Below, in pieces: positions 8,094 through 19,314 of a DNA stretch of 64,000 nt. Numbering within the stretch: the first letter of the stretch is position 1; each line of letters begins with the position of its first letter. Below the pieces are notes generated by a model. The model was given only the letters and a program-made list of their open reading frames with translations. It was not told the DNA's origin and did not search any database. This stretch comes from Gordonia oryzae (lineage in GTDB: Bacteria; Actinomycetota; Actinomycetes; Mycobacteriales; Mycobacteriaceae). The stretch is from NCBI RefSeq assembly GCF_003797185.1, contig NZ_RKMH01000004.1, positions 186,001 to 250,000 of the forward strand, in the 5' to 3' direction. Both the position numbers and the translations under genes were made by a program.

Positions 8094-9140
8094 TCAGGCC
8101 GACGCGCCCGCCAACTCGTCGGCAACCGGGGCTTCCGCGCCAGGGCCGAAGTGGGCGAACTGTTCGATGTGCCGGTCCAGGGAGAGCGGGCTGGGCGTGC
8201 CATAGGTGAAATAGGTTTCCCACGGCAGCTTCGCGCCGCCCACGGCCAGGCCGGTGTCGATCTCGGCCATGTCCCAGGTCTTGGTCTGTGCGTCGGGATC
8301 GAGATGCAGGTATCCGGCCTCGCCGAAGAGCTCGATCCGGTTGCCTCCGGGTTCGAACACATAGAGGAACTGGCCCTGGGTGATCCCGTGGGTGTCGGGG
8401 CCCGCCTCGATCTGGATGTCGTAGTCGCGGAACATCTCCGCGGCGTCGACATTGTGCTGGCCGGTGCCGTAATAGAACGCGAGATGGTGCAGCTTGCCGC
8501 GCCCACCGGTCATGTCGCGCATACATGCGACCTCGTGGCCGAGGAGGTTCGAGCTCATCCACGCGCCGATCTCGACCTCACCGTCGACCACCCGCTCAGT
8601 GGTGCGGAAACCGAGATGCCGCTCGAACTCGTTCTTCACCGAGGTCACGTCCGACGCCATCAGATTCAGGTGATCGATGCGCTTGACCGGAATACCCTGC
8701 AACGGCTTCTTCGACGGCCGCGAGAGGATCTTGCTCTGCAACTCCGACGGGGCGAGATACTTCTCGGCCTCCCACAGCAGAGCGAAGTCGTGGCCGTCTG
8801 CGGTGTGGTACGCAAGTGTCTTTCCGTAGCCGAATTCGTCCTCGTGCCAACTGGTCTCGACGTTGCCGTCCTGCAGCGAGCGCGCGCGGCGCTCCAGGGC
8901 CTCCGGTGAGCTGGTGCGCAACGCCGCATGACCCATCCCGGCCTGCGCGGACTCGGTGATCTTGAGACTCCACTGGTAGGGGTCCTCGTACCCGCGCAGG
9001 TACACCGACTGGCCCTCACGCTTGGTCACATACATGCCGAGGAATCGGGTGAAGAAGTCTTCGGTCTCCTGCGGCTTGGGACTGAGCAGTTCGCAGCGCG
9101 CCAGGTGTGCGACGTCGAAACGGGCGGGATTCTCACTCAT
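8094..9140 (-). CDS. Catechol 2,3-dioxygenase (type I extradiol, AphC/XylE-like)
   Basis: The 348-residue enzyme has the duplicated vicinal-oxygen-chelate fold. Fe(II) ligands fit His157 ('RIDHLNL'), one of His218/219 ('LHHLAFYYG') and Glu270 ('NRIELFGEAGY'). It should cleave catechol or alkylcatechols next to a hydroxyl to give 2-hydroxymuconic semialdehyde or a ketone analogue. The ATG at 9140 has an AGGAG site; the frame is open slightly further upstream. It is divergent from the acetaldehyde dehydrogenase operon and sits beside a guaiacol demethylase-containing island, so (alkyl)catechol is the likely substrate. Confidence 0.9.
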   Translation of the reverse strand: MSENPARFDVAHLARCELLSPKPQETEDFFTRFLGMYVTKREGQSVYLRGYEDPYQWSLKITESAQAGMGHAALRTSSPEALERRARSLQDGNVETSWHEDEFGYGKTLAYHTADGHDFALLWEAEKYLAPSELQSKILSRPSKKPLQGIPVKRIDHLNLMASDVTSVKNEFERHLGFRTTERVVDGEVEIGAWMSSNLLGHEVACMRDMTGGRGKLHHLAFYYGTGQHNVDAAEMFRDYDIQIEAGPDTHGITQGQFLYVFEPGGNRIELFGEAGYLHLDPDAQTKTWDMAEIDTGLAVGGAKLPWETYFTYGTPSPLSLDRHIEQFAHFGPGAEAPVADELAGASA

Positions 9141-9208
9141 CGGATCTCCTGTGGTTCGTGCGGCGCCGATGACCGGCGCCATCCATGGGTGGATGACGCC
9201 GAGCATGA

Positions 9209-11276
<2,068 letters not shown>

Positions 11277-11280
<4 letters not shown>

Positions 11281-12746
11281 CCACGACCGACATCCCGCGG
11301 ACTGTTCGCCACCTGATCGGCGAGAACTGGGTCGACGCATCCGATGGATCGACCTTCGAATCCCTTGATCCGCATGATGGTTCGCTTTTGGCAACAGTCG
11401 CACGGGGAACAGCCGAGGACGGGTCCGCCGCCATCGACGCCGCGCGTGTGGCGTTCGACGACGGACCGTGGCCGCAGATGTCGCCGAAGGAACGTGCCGC
11501 GATCCTGCATTCCGTCGCCGATGCCGTCGACGATCACCGAGACGAGTTGGCACTGCTGGAGACCCGTGACGGAGGCAAGACCATCACGCAGTCGCTACAC
11601 GCCGAGATCCCGCGGGTGGCGCACAATCTGAGATTCTTCGCCGACTACGTGTCGATGGCCGCCAACGAGGCCTATCCGGACGGTGACCTCCTCTCCTACG
11701 TGCTGTATCCGCCTGCCGGGGTGGTGTCGGCGATCAGCCCGTGGAATGCGCCGCTGATGCTGGCGACGTGGAAGGTGGCCCCCGCGTTGGCCTTCGGTAA
11801 CACCGTCGTACTGAAGCCCGCCCCACAGACCCCGTTGACCGCGCACCGGTTCGCCGAGATCGCGCTGGAGGCCGGGCTGCCCGCGGGAGTGCTCAACGTC
11901 GTCCATGGCTTCGGTGGCGACGAGGTGGCCGGCCCTCTCACCGCGGACCCGCGGGTGGACCGCATCACCTTCACCGGGTCGAGCGCCACCGGCGTCCACA
12001 TCCTGCGTGCCGCCGCCGCCAATCACACCCCGGTCTCGGCGGAGATGGGCGGCAAGTCGGCGAACATCATCTTCGAGGACGCCGATCTCGATGTGGCCGT
12101 GCCCATGTCGATCCGCGCGATCTTCGGTGGCAACGGGCAGGTCTGCCTGTCCGGCTCGCGTCTGCTGGTGCAGAACTCGATTCGCGAGGAGTTCCTGGCA
12201 CGGTTCGCCGAGGAAGCGGGCAAGCTCGTCGTCGGCGACCCGAAGGACCCCGACACCTTCATGGGGCCGCTCATCGAGCAACGACACCTCGAGAAGGTTG
12301 CCGGCTACGTCGAACTCGCGCAGGAAGAGGGTGGCAAGGTGATCACCGGCGGTGAGCGTCTCACCGGCCCCGCACACGCCGGCGGGTTCTACTACCCGCC
12401 GACGGTGATCACCGGGCTCACCAACGACTCTCAGACGGCACGCGAGGAGATCTTCGGACCGGTCGAGACCGTCCTCGGCTTCGACACCGAGGACGAGGCT
12501 TTGCGTATCGCCAACGACTCGCCCTACGGTCTGGCCGGAATCCTGTTCACCGACAACCTCAATCGCGCCCATCGATTGGCGGCACGCTGGAAGGCCGGGA
12601 CCGTCTGGATCAACACGTTCTTCGAACGCGACCTGCGGCTGCCGTTCGGCGGCGAGGGCATCTCCGGGCTGGGCCGCGAGGGCGGACAGTACTCGCGCGA
12701 GTTCTTCACCGAACCACGCGCGGTGACCATCCGGTTGCGGAGATGA
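11277..12746 (+). CDS. 2-Hydroxymuconic semialdehyde dehydrogenase (aldehyde dehydrogenase family)
   Basis: The 489-residue NAD(P)+-dependent aldehyde dehydrogenase has Asn157 ('SPWNAPL'), Glu256 ('EMGGKSANI') and catalytic Cys290 ('NGQVCLSGS') in their usual positions. In a meta-cleavage operon it most likely oxidises 2-hydroxymuconic semialdehyde to 2-hydroxymuconate (XylG/DmpC role), feeding the tautomerase and decarboxylase encoded 9 kb away. It overlaps both neighbours by four bases. No 2-hydroxymuconic semialdehyde hydrolase was found in the window, so the dehydrogenase branch is the only one visible. Confidence 0.9.
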
Positions 12747-13516
12747 CCGCTACCGGCTCGGGCACCTGCGTCGTCGTCGGCGCCACGGGTGCCATGGGAT
12801 CGGTCATCACCGAGCGGTTGACCGACCGCGGTCACCGTGTGGTCGCGGTGGCGCGTTCGGCGGGCGACCTGGAGGAGATCGCCGCAGGCAACCCGCTCGT
12901 CCACGCGTGCCCCGCAGACATCGGTGACGACGGGGCGGTCGACGACATCCGGGCGGCGCTCGCGCAACCGGCACTCCACGGGCCGTTACGCATGGCGATT
13001 TTCGCGGCCGGACTACCGGTCAAGGGGTCGGCCGATGCGATCGTGCCGACGGCGCTGGCGACCGCGGCCAACATCAAGGTCGCCGGCACGGTACGGCTGC
13101 TCCACGGGGTGCGCGAACGGATGGCTCCGGGGTCGCGGTTCGTCGCGATCGCCGGGTCGCTCGGCATCGAACCCGGACCGCTCGACGCTGGGCCGGGTAC
13201 CGCGAACGCCGCGCTGCTGAATCTGATGCGTCAGATCTCGGTGCTCTACGGACCCAGGGGCGTGACGGTGCACACCATCGCCCCCGGACCGATCGACACC
13301 CCGCGGCTGCGTGCCCTCGTCGATTCCGAGGTCGAGCAGACCGGTCGCCGACCCGACGAGATCTGGGAGCGCTACCGCGCCAAGACGACGCTGGGCCGCC
13401 TGCCGGCTCTCGATGAAATCGCCTGGCTCGTCGAGATGCTTCTTGCTCCGCAGGCCGATGTACTGCACGGCGCGGTAATGACCGCCGATGGCGGTGTTCG
13501 TCACGGCGTTCTCTAG
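12743..13516 (+). CDS. SDR-family protein lacking the canonical catalytic Tyr-Lys
   Basis: The 257-residue Rossmann protein has 'CVVVGATGAMGSVI' as cofactor loop and 'APGPIDTPRL' after the active site, both SDR hallmarks. Where YxxxK is expected, following the 'AIAGSLG' serine strand, the sequence reads 'PGTANAALLN', so both Tyr and Lys are replaced (Pro and Asn). It therefore may have lost dehydrogenase activity or uses another mechanism. The start overlaps the aldehyde dehydrogenase stop by four bases, making it a true operon member. Its pathway step is unknown. Confidence 0.82.
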   Translation: MTATGSGTCVVVGATGAMGSVITERLTDRGHRVVAVARSAGDLEEIAAGNPLVHACPADIGDDGAVDDIRAALAQPALHGPLRMAIFAAGLPVKGSADAIVPTALATAANIKVAGTVRLLHGVRERMAPGSRFVAIAGSLGIEPGPLDAGPGTANAALLNLMRQISVLYGPRGVTVHTIAPGPIDTPRLRALVDSEVEQTGRRPDEIWERYRAKTTLGRLPALDEIAWLVEMLLAPQADVLHGAVMTADGGVRHGVL

Positions 13517-13575
13517 GGCCTACACCCAGGTTCTTACAGTCAGGGTTCGGTCCCACTACCAGGAGAGGAAAAGCC

Positions 13576-14013
13576 ATGCCGGTGGCGCACTTTCATCTTC
13601 CCTCCGGTGCTGTGACACCGGAACAGGAGCGGCAACTGCTCGTCGAGGCGTCGCAAGTGTATGCGGCAGTGCTGGACTCGCCGATCGAGCGCGTTCGCAC
13701 CTTCCTGGTGCCCCACGAGGCCACCCGGATGGCGGTGGCCGGGCAGCTCGTTGCCGACAGCGGCGTCGTCGCACCGTACTTCACCGCCATCGTGTTGGCC
13801 GGGCGCCCGGTCGCCCAGCGTCAACGGTTACTGCTGGCGTTCACCGATCTGATCGTCGGCGTCCTCGGCGTCGATCGCACGGCTGTCCGCGGACGGATCA
13901 TCGAGGTCGCTCCGGAGAACTGGGGAATCGGCGGACAGCCTGCGTCGGGGGCCCGCGCCGAGGAGATCGCGGCGCGGGCGGGTTTCGCCGGCAGCGCTCG
14001 TGAGATATGTTGA
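13576..14013 (+). CDS. Tautomerase-superfamily protein (cis-CaaD/MSAD-like length)
   Basis: The 145-residue protein starts 'MPVAHFHLPSG', giving the N-terminal proline that acts as catalytic base in the 4-oxalocrotonate tautomerase superfamily. Its length is that of fused two-domain members such as cis-3-chloroacrylic acid dehalogenase, not the about 65-residue 4-OT, which is encoded separately at 21.4 kb. An AGGAGAGG site precedes the ATG. A role in isomerising 2-hydroxymuconate or an alkyl analogue fits the operon. The precise reaction is not determined. Confidence 0.75.
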   Translation: MPVAHFHLPSGAVTPEQERQLLVEASQVYAAVLDSPIERVRTFLVPHEATRMAVAGQLVADSGVVAPYFTAIVLAGRPVAQRQRLLLAFTDLIVGVLGVDRTAVRGRIIEVAPENWGIGGQPASGARAEEIAARAGFAGSAREIC

Positions 14014-14070
14014 TGAGAGTCGACGTATCGGGTGCGACGGCCGGTGGATGATGATAAAGGGCAACGAGGC

Positions 14071-14442
14071 ATGAGTGACACAGATCAGCAGAGTCGCGAA
14101 CTTGTGTTCGCCGCGCTGGCTGATCATGTCCGTCGCCAGATCCTCGACACCCTCGCCTCGCACGGAGAATGCAGCGCGGGTTTCATCAGCGACCAGATCT
14201 CGTCGGTCGGTCGCACCACGGTCTCGACACACCTCAAGGCGCTGAAGATGTCGGGAATGGTCGTCGAACGCCGATCGGGGCGGCACCGATACTTCTCGAT
14301 TGACCCGGCCGGACCGGCCAACGATGCACTACAGTTCCTGCAAGACATGCTCGAACGTGCACTTGTTGTCGGCGAGGAATCGACCAGCTCGTCGGAGGGT
14401 CACTCCGAGGACCGGAGTGCGCGAGTCCGTCGGCAAGCCTGA
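14071..14442 (+). CDS. ArsR-family winged-helix regulator of the nitrile cluster
   Basis: The 123-residue protein contains the ArsR winged helix: 'REL VFAALADHVRRQILDTL', recognition segment 'ISSVGRTTVSTHLKALKMSG' and wing 'RRSGRHRYFSID'. No metal-binding ELCVCDL-type cysteine motif is present, so it is probably not a metal sensor. The ATG at 14071 was preferred over a GTG at 14032, since homology begins there. It is followed 38 bases later by the AmiC-like sensor gene, and the two probably work together on the amidase-aldoxime dehydratase-nitrile hydratase genes. Confidence 0.82.
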   Translation: MSDTDQQSRELVFAALADHVRRQILDTLASHGECSAGFISDQISSVGRTTVSTHLKALKMSGMVVERRSGRHRYFSIDPAGPANDALQFLQDMLERALVVGEESTSSSEGHSEDRSARVRRQA

Positions 14443-14480
14443 TCGCCTGTCGGCTACCCGATGATCGTGGGTGATGGCGT

Positions 14481-15869
14481 GTGCCTGCACTTTCTGTGAC
14501 CGCACAGATCTCGACTGCCGATCCGCCGGAGATCGCTTTTGCGAGGTTCGCCGCCGGTCAGTTCTTCGACCTCGAATGCACGAAGTTGGTGGTGGGTGCG
14601 GCCGTCTCGGTGTCGCTACCCGCGGGTGGCGGCTCCGGAGTCGCGGGAATGCCGATCACGCTGCTGGGACATGTGGGTGCGGTGCACCGGGGACGATCGG
14701 TGGTCATCACGCACCATCAGCCGTGGCGCGGAAAACTGACGGTGAGATTCTTCGCCGACGGCGGCGGATCGCGGATCGTGGTGGAGTCCAGCCTGGATCA
14801 GGACGGTGTCATGTGGCTGGCACAACGACGTGGCTTCGGACCGCCCGAACCGTTGCGCGACGACCTGCACCGCGTGGGTCTGCTCGTCAGCAAGTCCGGT
14901 TCGGCCGCGGTGTTCGCCCAGGCCACCGAGACCCTGGCACAGTTGGCCGTCGACGAGATCAACGCGGACGGGGGCATCGCAGGGGTTCCGATGGAATTGC
15001 TCATCGGGGACGACGCATCGGATTCGTTGGCCGGAGCGGCCGCGGCGACACGTCTGTTGCGTAGCGGCTGCCGGGTGATCTTCGCCTGTGTCACCTCAGC
15101 CACGTTCAGCGCAGCCGCGTCGGTGTTGCAGGGCAGCGGCGTCCTGCTCGTGCACACCGTGCTCAACGAGGGTGGCCGCCCGAATCCCGGAGTGGTCCGG
15201 CTCGGCGAGCGACCTCTGGCGCAGGTGCGGGCGGGCGTCCCGGCGCTGATGTCCCGGACCCGTGCTCGGCGGTGGTTCTTTGTGGGACATCGGTATTCGT
15301 GGTCGTTCGGTGCGCATTGGGCCGCTCGTCGAGTGGTCTCGGAAAACGGCGGTGCGGTACTCGGCGATGTCTACCTTCAGCTGGGCACCGGGGACTTTTC
15401 GGCGGTGATAGAGTCGATCGAGCATTCGGGGGCGGAACTGATCCTGTCGTCCCTGGTCGGTCATGATGAGGTCGTCTTCGAGCAGCAATGCGCACATTTC
15501 GGTCTGCGGTCTCACACCCGCACACTCGCGCTCGTACTGGACGAGGCGACGCAACAGCTGATCGGCGACTCGGCCGCCGATGGGGTCTGGGCCGCCTTCG
15601 CCTACTTCCAGGGGGCCATCGAGACCTATCGTGAACTGGAGGACCGCTACAGCCGAGATCTGGTGGGCCCGGCTCCGCCACTCAGTTCGTTGTCGGAAAC
15701 GACATATGAGGCAATCCGGATGTACGGGCGCGTGATCTCGATGGAGCCGGATCTCGACCGAGAAGGTTTGCGCCAGAAGCTGATACAGTGCTCGATCCAC
15801 TCCGAGGCCGGGCCGACACGGCCGATTCTGCTCGCCGAGTCGCGCCGAGGGGTTCTGCGCCCGCTCTGA
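14481..15869 (+). CDS. Fused SRPBCC-like / AmiC-like amide-sensor protein
   Basis: The 462-residue product appears to have two parts. Residues about 5-120 ('ALSVTAQIS', 'GMPITLLGHVGAVHRGRSVV', 'LTVRFFADGGGSRIVVESSL') have the pattern of an SRPBCC/polyketide cyclase-like ligand pocket. Residues about 128-455 ('VGLLVSKSGSAAVFAQATET', 'AVDEINADGGIAGVPMELL') form a type I periplasmic-binding fold like AmiC, UrtA and NhhC. There is no signal peptide, so it should act in the cytoplasm as an amide or nitrile sensor, as AmiC does for AmiR. The GTG at 14481 was chosen; the fold of the N-terminal part is inferred by eye. Confidence 0.72.
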   Translation: MPALSVTAQISTADPPEIAFARFAAGQFFDLECTKLVVGAAVSVSLPAGGGSGVAGMPITLLGHVGAVHRGRSVVITHHQPWRGKLTVRFFADGGGSRIVVESSLDQDGVMWLAQRRGFGPPEPLRDDLHRVGLLVSKSGSAAVFAQATETLAQLAVDEINADGGIAGVPMELLIGDDASDSLAGAAAATRLLRSGCRVIFACVTSATFSAAASVLQGSGVLLVHTVLNEGGRPNPGVVRLGERPLAQVRAGVPALMSRTRARRWFFVGHRYSWSFGAHWAARRVVSENGGAVLGDVYLQLGTGDFSAVIESIEHSGAELILSSLVGHDEVVFEQQCAHFGLRSHTRTLALVLDEATQQLIGDSAADGVWAAFAYFQGAIETYRELEDRYSRDLVGPAPPLSSLSETTYEAIRMYGRVISMEPDLDREGLRQKLIQCSIHSEAGPTRPILLAESRRGVLRPL

Positions 15870-15899
15870 ACCTCGCACGAGTTGATATGTCGACACCTA

Positions 15900-15928
15900 T
15901 TGACGGATCGACGTCCACTTCGTAGTCT
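15900..15928 (+). promoter_or_regulatory. Predicted promoter of the amidase-nitrile hydratase operon
   Basis: TTGACG (15900-15905), a 17-base spacer and TAGTCT (15923-15928) form a good vegetative-type promoter 36 bases upstream of the amidase start. It lies in the 95-base gap after the AmiC-like gene, so the structural genes may be transcribed separately from the regulators. Confidence 0.5.
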
Positions 15929-15964
15929 TCTTGTCATTCACCTCGTCGGCAAGAAGGAGATGGC

Positions 15965-17518
15965 ATGGTAGTCGAGCGTCCTGATGCGGGGGCAATCGAG
16001 TCCGCAGCAACACATTTCGGATTCGATCTGAACGAGTCCGGCCGAACGGAATTCGTCGCGTTGGTCGACGGTGCATTGGGCTCCTACGACGTCGTCGACG
16101 ACGTCTATGCACGCTCCGCGATGCCCGACGCGCCGGTCCGGCGGTACGAGTCCGCACGTGCCGACGACTCGAATCCGCTTGGCGCCTGGTACATGAGGAC
16201 GTCGATCAACGCGGAAGCCCCGCCTGATACCCGACTGTCCGGTCGGAAAGTGGCCATCAAGGACAACGTGTCGGTGGCCGGGGTCCCGATGATGAACGGC
16301 TCGCGGTCGTTGGAGGGATTCATTCCTTCTCGTGATGCCACCGTCGTCACCCGTCTACTCGACGCAGGTGCCGAGATCGTCGGCAAAGCGGTGTGTGAGG
16401 ATTTGTGCTTCTCCGGGTCGAGTTTCACGCCGGCCTCCGGCCCGGTGCTCAATCCCTGGGATCGGACGCGTGAGGCCGGCGGATCATCCGGCGGCAGTGC
16501 GGCTTTGGTCGCCAGCGGCGAGGTCGACCTGGCCATCGGCGGCGACCAGGGTGGGTCGATCCGGATCCCGGCGTCCTTCTGCGGGGTGGTGGGACACAAA
16601 CCGACCTTCGGACTCGTCCCGTACACCGGTGCATTCCCGATCGAGCGCACCATCGATCACGTCGGTCCAATCACGCGGACCGTCTCCGACGCGGCGGCGA
16701 TGCTCTCGGTGATCGCCGGCCGAGATGATCTCGATCCGAGACAGCCCACAACAATCGAAGCGGCCGATTACCTCACAGGGCTCGACGACGGAGTGACCGG
16801 GCTCCGGATAGGGGTGGTCTCCGAGGGATTCGGTCACGAGGTCTCCCAACCCGACGTCGATGACGCCGTCCGGGCGGCGGTGGAGCGGTTCACCGAGGCG
16901 GGGGCGGTGGTCGAGCAGACCAGTATCCCCTGGCACCGGGATGCGTTTCATGTGTGGAACGTGATCGCCACCGACGGCGGCGCTTACCAGATGCTCGACG
17001 GGAACGGCTACGGCCTCAATGCGGATGGCTTGTACGATCCCGAACAGATGGCCTACTTTGCGCGACGGCGAATCGACTACGCCGACGACTTGTCCGAGAC
17101 GGTCAAACTCGTTGCGCTGTGCGGATATCACGGTGTGAACAGGCTGGGCGGAGCCAGCTACGGCAAGGCGCGCAACCTGGTACCACTCGCTCGAGCAGCT
17201 TACGACGCGGCACTACAACGATATGACGTTCTCGTCATGCCGACCCTGCCGTATGCGGCGACGGTACTGCCCGAGCCACCCATCGATCGGGCGACCTATC
17301 TGACCAAGGCGCTCGGAATGATCGTCAACACCGCGCCTCTCGACGTCACCGGACATCCGGCACTGTCGGTGCCCGCCGGCCTCGTCGACGGCCTCCCGGT
17401 CGGAATGATGATCATCGGCAAGCATTTCGACGACGCCACTGTTCTGCGAGCCGGTCACACCTTCGAACAACTCCGGGGCGGATTCCCCGCACCGCAGACC
17501 GCATCCGCACTGACCTAG
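15965..17518 (+). CDS. Amidase (amidase-signature family)
   Basis: This 517-residue enzyme hydrolyses carboxamides to acids and ammonia, the last step after nitrile hydratase. The Ser-cisSer-Lys triad is present: Lys99 ('VAIKDNV'), Ser174 in 'GGSSGGS', and nucleophile Ser198 in 'GGDQGGSIRIPA'. Length and the family pattern match the enantioselective amidases found beside nitrile hydratases in Rhodococcus. An AAGGAG site lies seven bases before the ATG. It is the first gene of the structural operon, followed 16 bases later by aldoxime dehydratase. Confidence 0.94.
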   Translation: MVVERPDAGAIESAATHFGFDLNESGRTEFVALVDGALGSYDVVDDVYARSAMPDAPVRRYESARADDSNPLGAWYMRTSINAEAPPDTRLSGRKVAIKDNVSVAGVPMMNGSRSLEGFIPSRDATVVTRLLDAGAEIVGKAVCEDLCFSGSSFTPASGPVLNPWDRTREAGGSSGGSAALVASGEVDLAIGGDQGGSIRIPASFCGVVGHKPTFGLVPYTGAFPIERTIDHVGPITRTVSDAAAMLSVIAGRDDLDPRQPTTIEAADYLTGLDDGVTGLRIGVVSEGFGHEVSQPDVDDAVRAAVERFTEAGAVVEQTSIPWHRDAFHVWNVIATDGGAYQMLDGNGYGLNADGLYDPEQMAYFARRRIDYADDLSETVKLVALCGYHGVNRLGGASYGKARNLVPLARAAYDAALQRYDVLVMPTLPYAATVLPEPPIDRATYLTKALGMIVNTAPLDVTGHPALSVPAGLVDGLPVGMMIIGKHFDDATVLRAGHTFEQLRGGFPAPQTASALT

Positions 17519-17534
17519 AAAGGATTTCTGCTCA

Positions 17535-18602
17535 ATGGAATCCGCGATCGACACCCATCTCACCTGTCCACGCAGTATCTCCCGTCGCGTCCCCGACGAC
17601 TATCAGCCGCCCTTCCCGATGTGGGTGGGTCGCGCCGACACGGAGATCGAGCAGATCACCATGGGATACCTTGGCGTTCAGTCCCACGGAGAGGCTCACC
17701 GGGCGCAGGCGTTGACCGCGGTCGCCGAGATCGTCGCCCATCTCGACCATCCGCACGGTCCATCGCATCACGATGTCACCCACCACGTCGATGGTGAGGG
17801 CTACGACAATTTCATTGTTGTCGGCTACTGGGCTGATCCGCAATCCTGCACGCGGTGGCTGGGTTCGCCCGAGGTCGACCGCTGGTGGTCCTCCGACGAC
17901 CGTCTCACCGATCCGGTCGGCTACTTCCGCGAGATCGTGTCACCACGAGTGGACCAGTTCGAAACCCTGTATGCGTTCCAGGACAGGTTGCCCGGCGTGG
18001 GCGCGCTGATGAGCGACATCAGCGGCGATATCAACGAGCACGGCTACTGGGGATCGATGCGCGAACGATTCCCGTTGTCACAGAACGAGTGGATGCAGCC
18101 GCCCCGCGACGCCACCCTCCGGATCGTGTCGGGAGATCCCGCTGCCGGTGGACGAGTGGTGGTCGCGGGTCACGACAACATCGCACTGATCCGGTCCGGA
18201 CAGGACTGGCGCGAGGCCGTTGAGCCCGAGCGCTCGCTGTATCTCGACGAAATCCAGCCCACCCTGCATCAAGGGATGGACTTCTTGCGTGACAACGGCG
18301 CAGACGTCGGCTGCTACAGCAATCGGCTGGTACGCAACATCGATCTCGACGGCCGTCCGCTTGACGAGACCTACAACATCGGGCACTGGCGATCGCTGGA
18401 GAAACTCGAGCGGTGGGCCGAATCGCACCCCACGCACCTGCGGATCTTCACGACATTCTTCAAAGTCGCCACGGAACTGGACAAACTTCGCCTCTATCAC
18501 GAGGTTTCGGTATCCGATGCGCAGGACCAGATCTTCGAGTACATCAATTGTCACCCCGGTACCGGCATGATGCGCGATGCGTCGCCGGCCGCAAATCAGT
18601 GA
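17535..18602 (+). CDS. oxd: Aldoxime dehydratase (heme protein, Oxd family)
   Basis: The 355-residue hemoprotein dehydrates aldoximes to nitriles, supplying the next enzyme. It matches OxdA/OxdRE along its length: 'RSISRRVPDDYQPPFPMW' at the start, Arg178 ('MRERFP'), proximal heme histidine at about His298 in 'AESHPTH', and distal catalytic His322 in 'LRLYHEVSV'. Position between amidase and nitrile hydratase is the classic aldoxime-nitrile pathway arrangement. The gap to the beta subunit is ten bases, with a GGAGAG site. Confidence 0.95.
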   Translation: MESAIDTHLTCPRSISRRVPDDYQPPFPMWVGRADTEIEQITMGYLGVQSHGEAHRAQALTAVAEIVAHLDHPHGPSHHDVTHHVDGEGYDNFIVVGYWADPQSCTRWLGSPEVDRWWSSDDRLTDPVGYFREIVSPRVDQFETLYAFQDRLPGVGALMSDISGDINEHGYWGSMRERFPLSQNEWMQPPRDATLRIVSGDPAAGGRVVVAGHDNIALIRSGQDWREAVEPERSLYLDEIQPTLHQGMDFLRDNGADVGCYSNRLVRNIDLDGRPLDETYNIGHWRSLEKLERWAESHPTHLRIFTTFFKVATELDKLRLYHEVSVSDAQDQIFEYINCHPGTGMMRDASPAANQ

Positions 18603-18612
18603 GGAGAGTCAG

Positions 18613-19314
18613 ATGAATGGTGTCTTTGACCTCGGCGGAACCGACGGCCTCGGTCCGGTCTCGGTCGTCGAGGACGAACCAACCTTCGTGGCAGAGTGGG
18701 AAAAGCCGATGTTCACCATGTTCCCGGCGTGCTTCCGCGCGGGCTACTTCGGTGTGGACTCGTTCCGCCACGGGATCGAGAAGATGGACCCGGCGGTCTA
18801 CCTCAAGGCGCCCTACTACGAGCACTGGCTGTACTCGATCGAGAACGCCGCCATCGCCGCCGGCGCCATCGACCCGGCCGAACTCGACCGTCGAACCGAG
18901 CATTATCTGCATAATCCGGAGGCTCCGCTGCCCGATCACGAACAGTCGCAGGAGTTGATCGACTTCGTGAACGCGGTCGTGCCGGCGGGCGCTCCGGCGA
19001 AGCGGGATACCGACAAGGCCGCCCGTTTCGTCGTCGGTGACGTGATCCGGGTGACCGACGTGAGCCCATACGGCCACACACGGCGCGCCCGGTACGTACG
19101 CGGAAAGGTGGGAACCGTTGTCGCCCAGCATGGTTCCTTCATCTATCCCGACACCGCCGGCAACGGCCTCGGGGAGAACCCCGAGCACGTCTACACGGTG
19201 AGATTCACCGCCGAGGAGCTATGGGGTACAGGTATCGGCGATCCCAACGGCTCGGTCCACTTCGATGTCTGGGACCCCTACATCGAACTCGTCACAGAAG
19301 GAGCACAGGCATGA
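18613..19314 (+). CDS. Nitrile hydratase beta subunit
   Basis: The 233-residue subunit starts '[16 protein letters not shown]' and carries '[14 protein letters not shown]'-type and '[11 protein letters not shown]', 'FTAEELWG' segments diagnostic of nitrile hydratase beta chains. It pairs with alpha to hydrate nitriles to amides. The ATG at 18613 follows GGAGAG; the frame is open a few codons upstream into the oxd gene. The beta-before-alpha order and the downstream cobalt permease are those of cobalt-type clusters. Its stop overlaps the alpha start by four bases. Confidence 0.95.
   Translation: MNGVFDLGGTDGLGPVSVVEDEPTFVAEWEKPMFTMFPACFRAGYFGVDSFRHGIEKMDPAVYLKAPYYEHWLYSIENAAIAAGAIDPAELDRRTEHYLHNPEAPLPDHEQSQELIDFVNAVVPAGAPAKRDTDKAARFVVGDVIRVTDVSPYGHTRRARYVRGKVGTVVAQHGSFIYPDTAGNGLGENPEHVYTVRFTAEELWGTGIGDPNGSVHFDVWDPYIELVTEGAQA

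Noticed and set aside
14032..14070. GTG at 14032 as start of the ArsR gene
   Set aside because: It adds 13 charged residues that are not part of the domain; the ATG at 14071 sits at the usual N-terminus.
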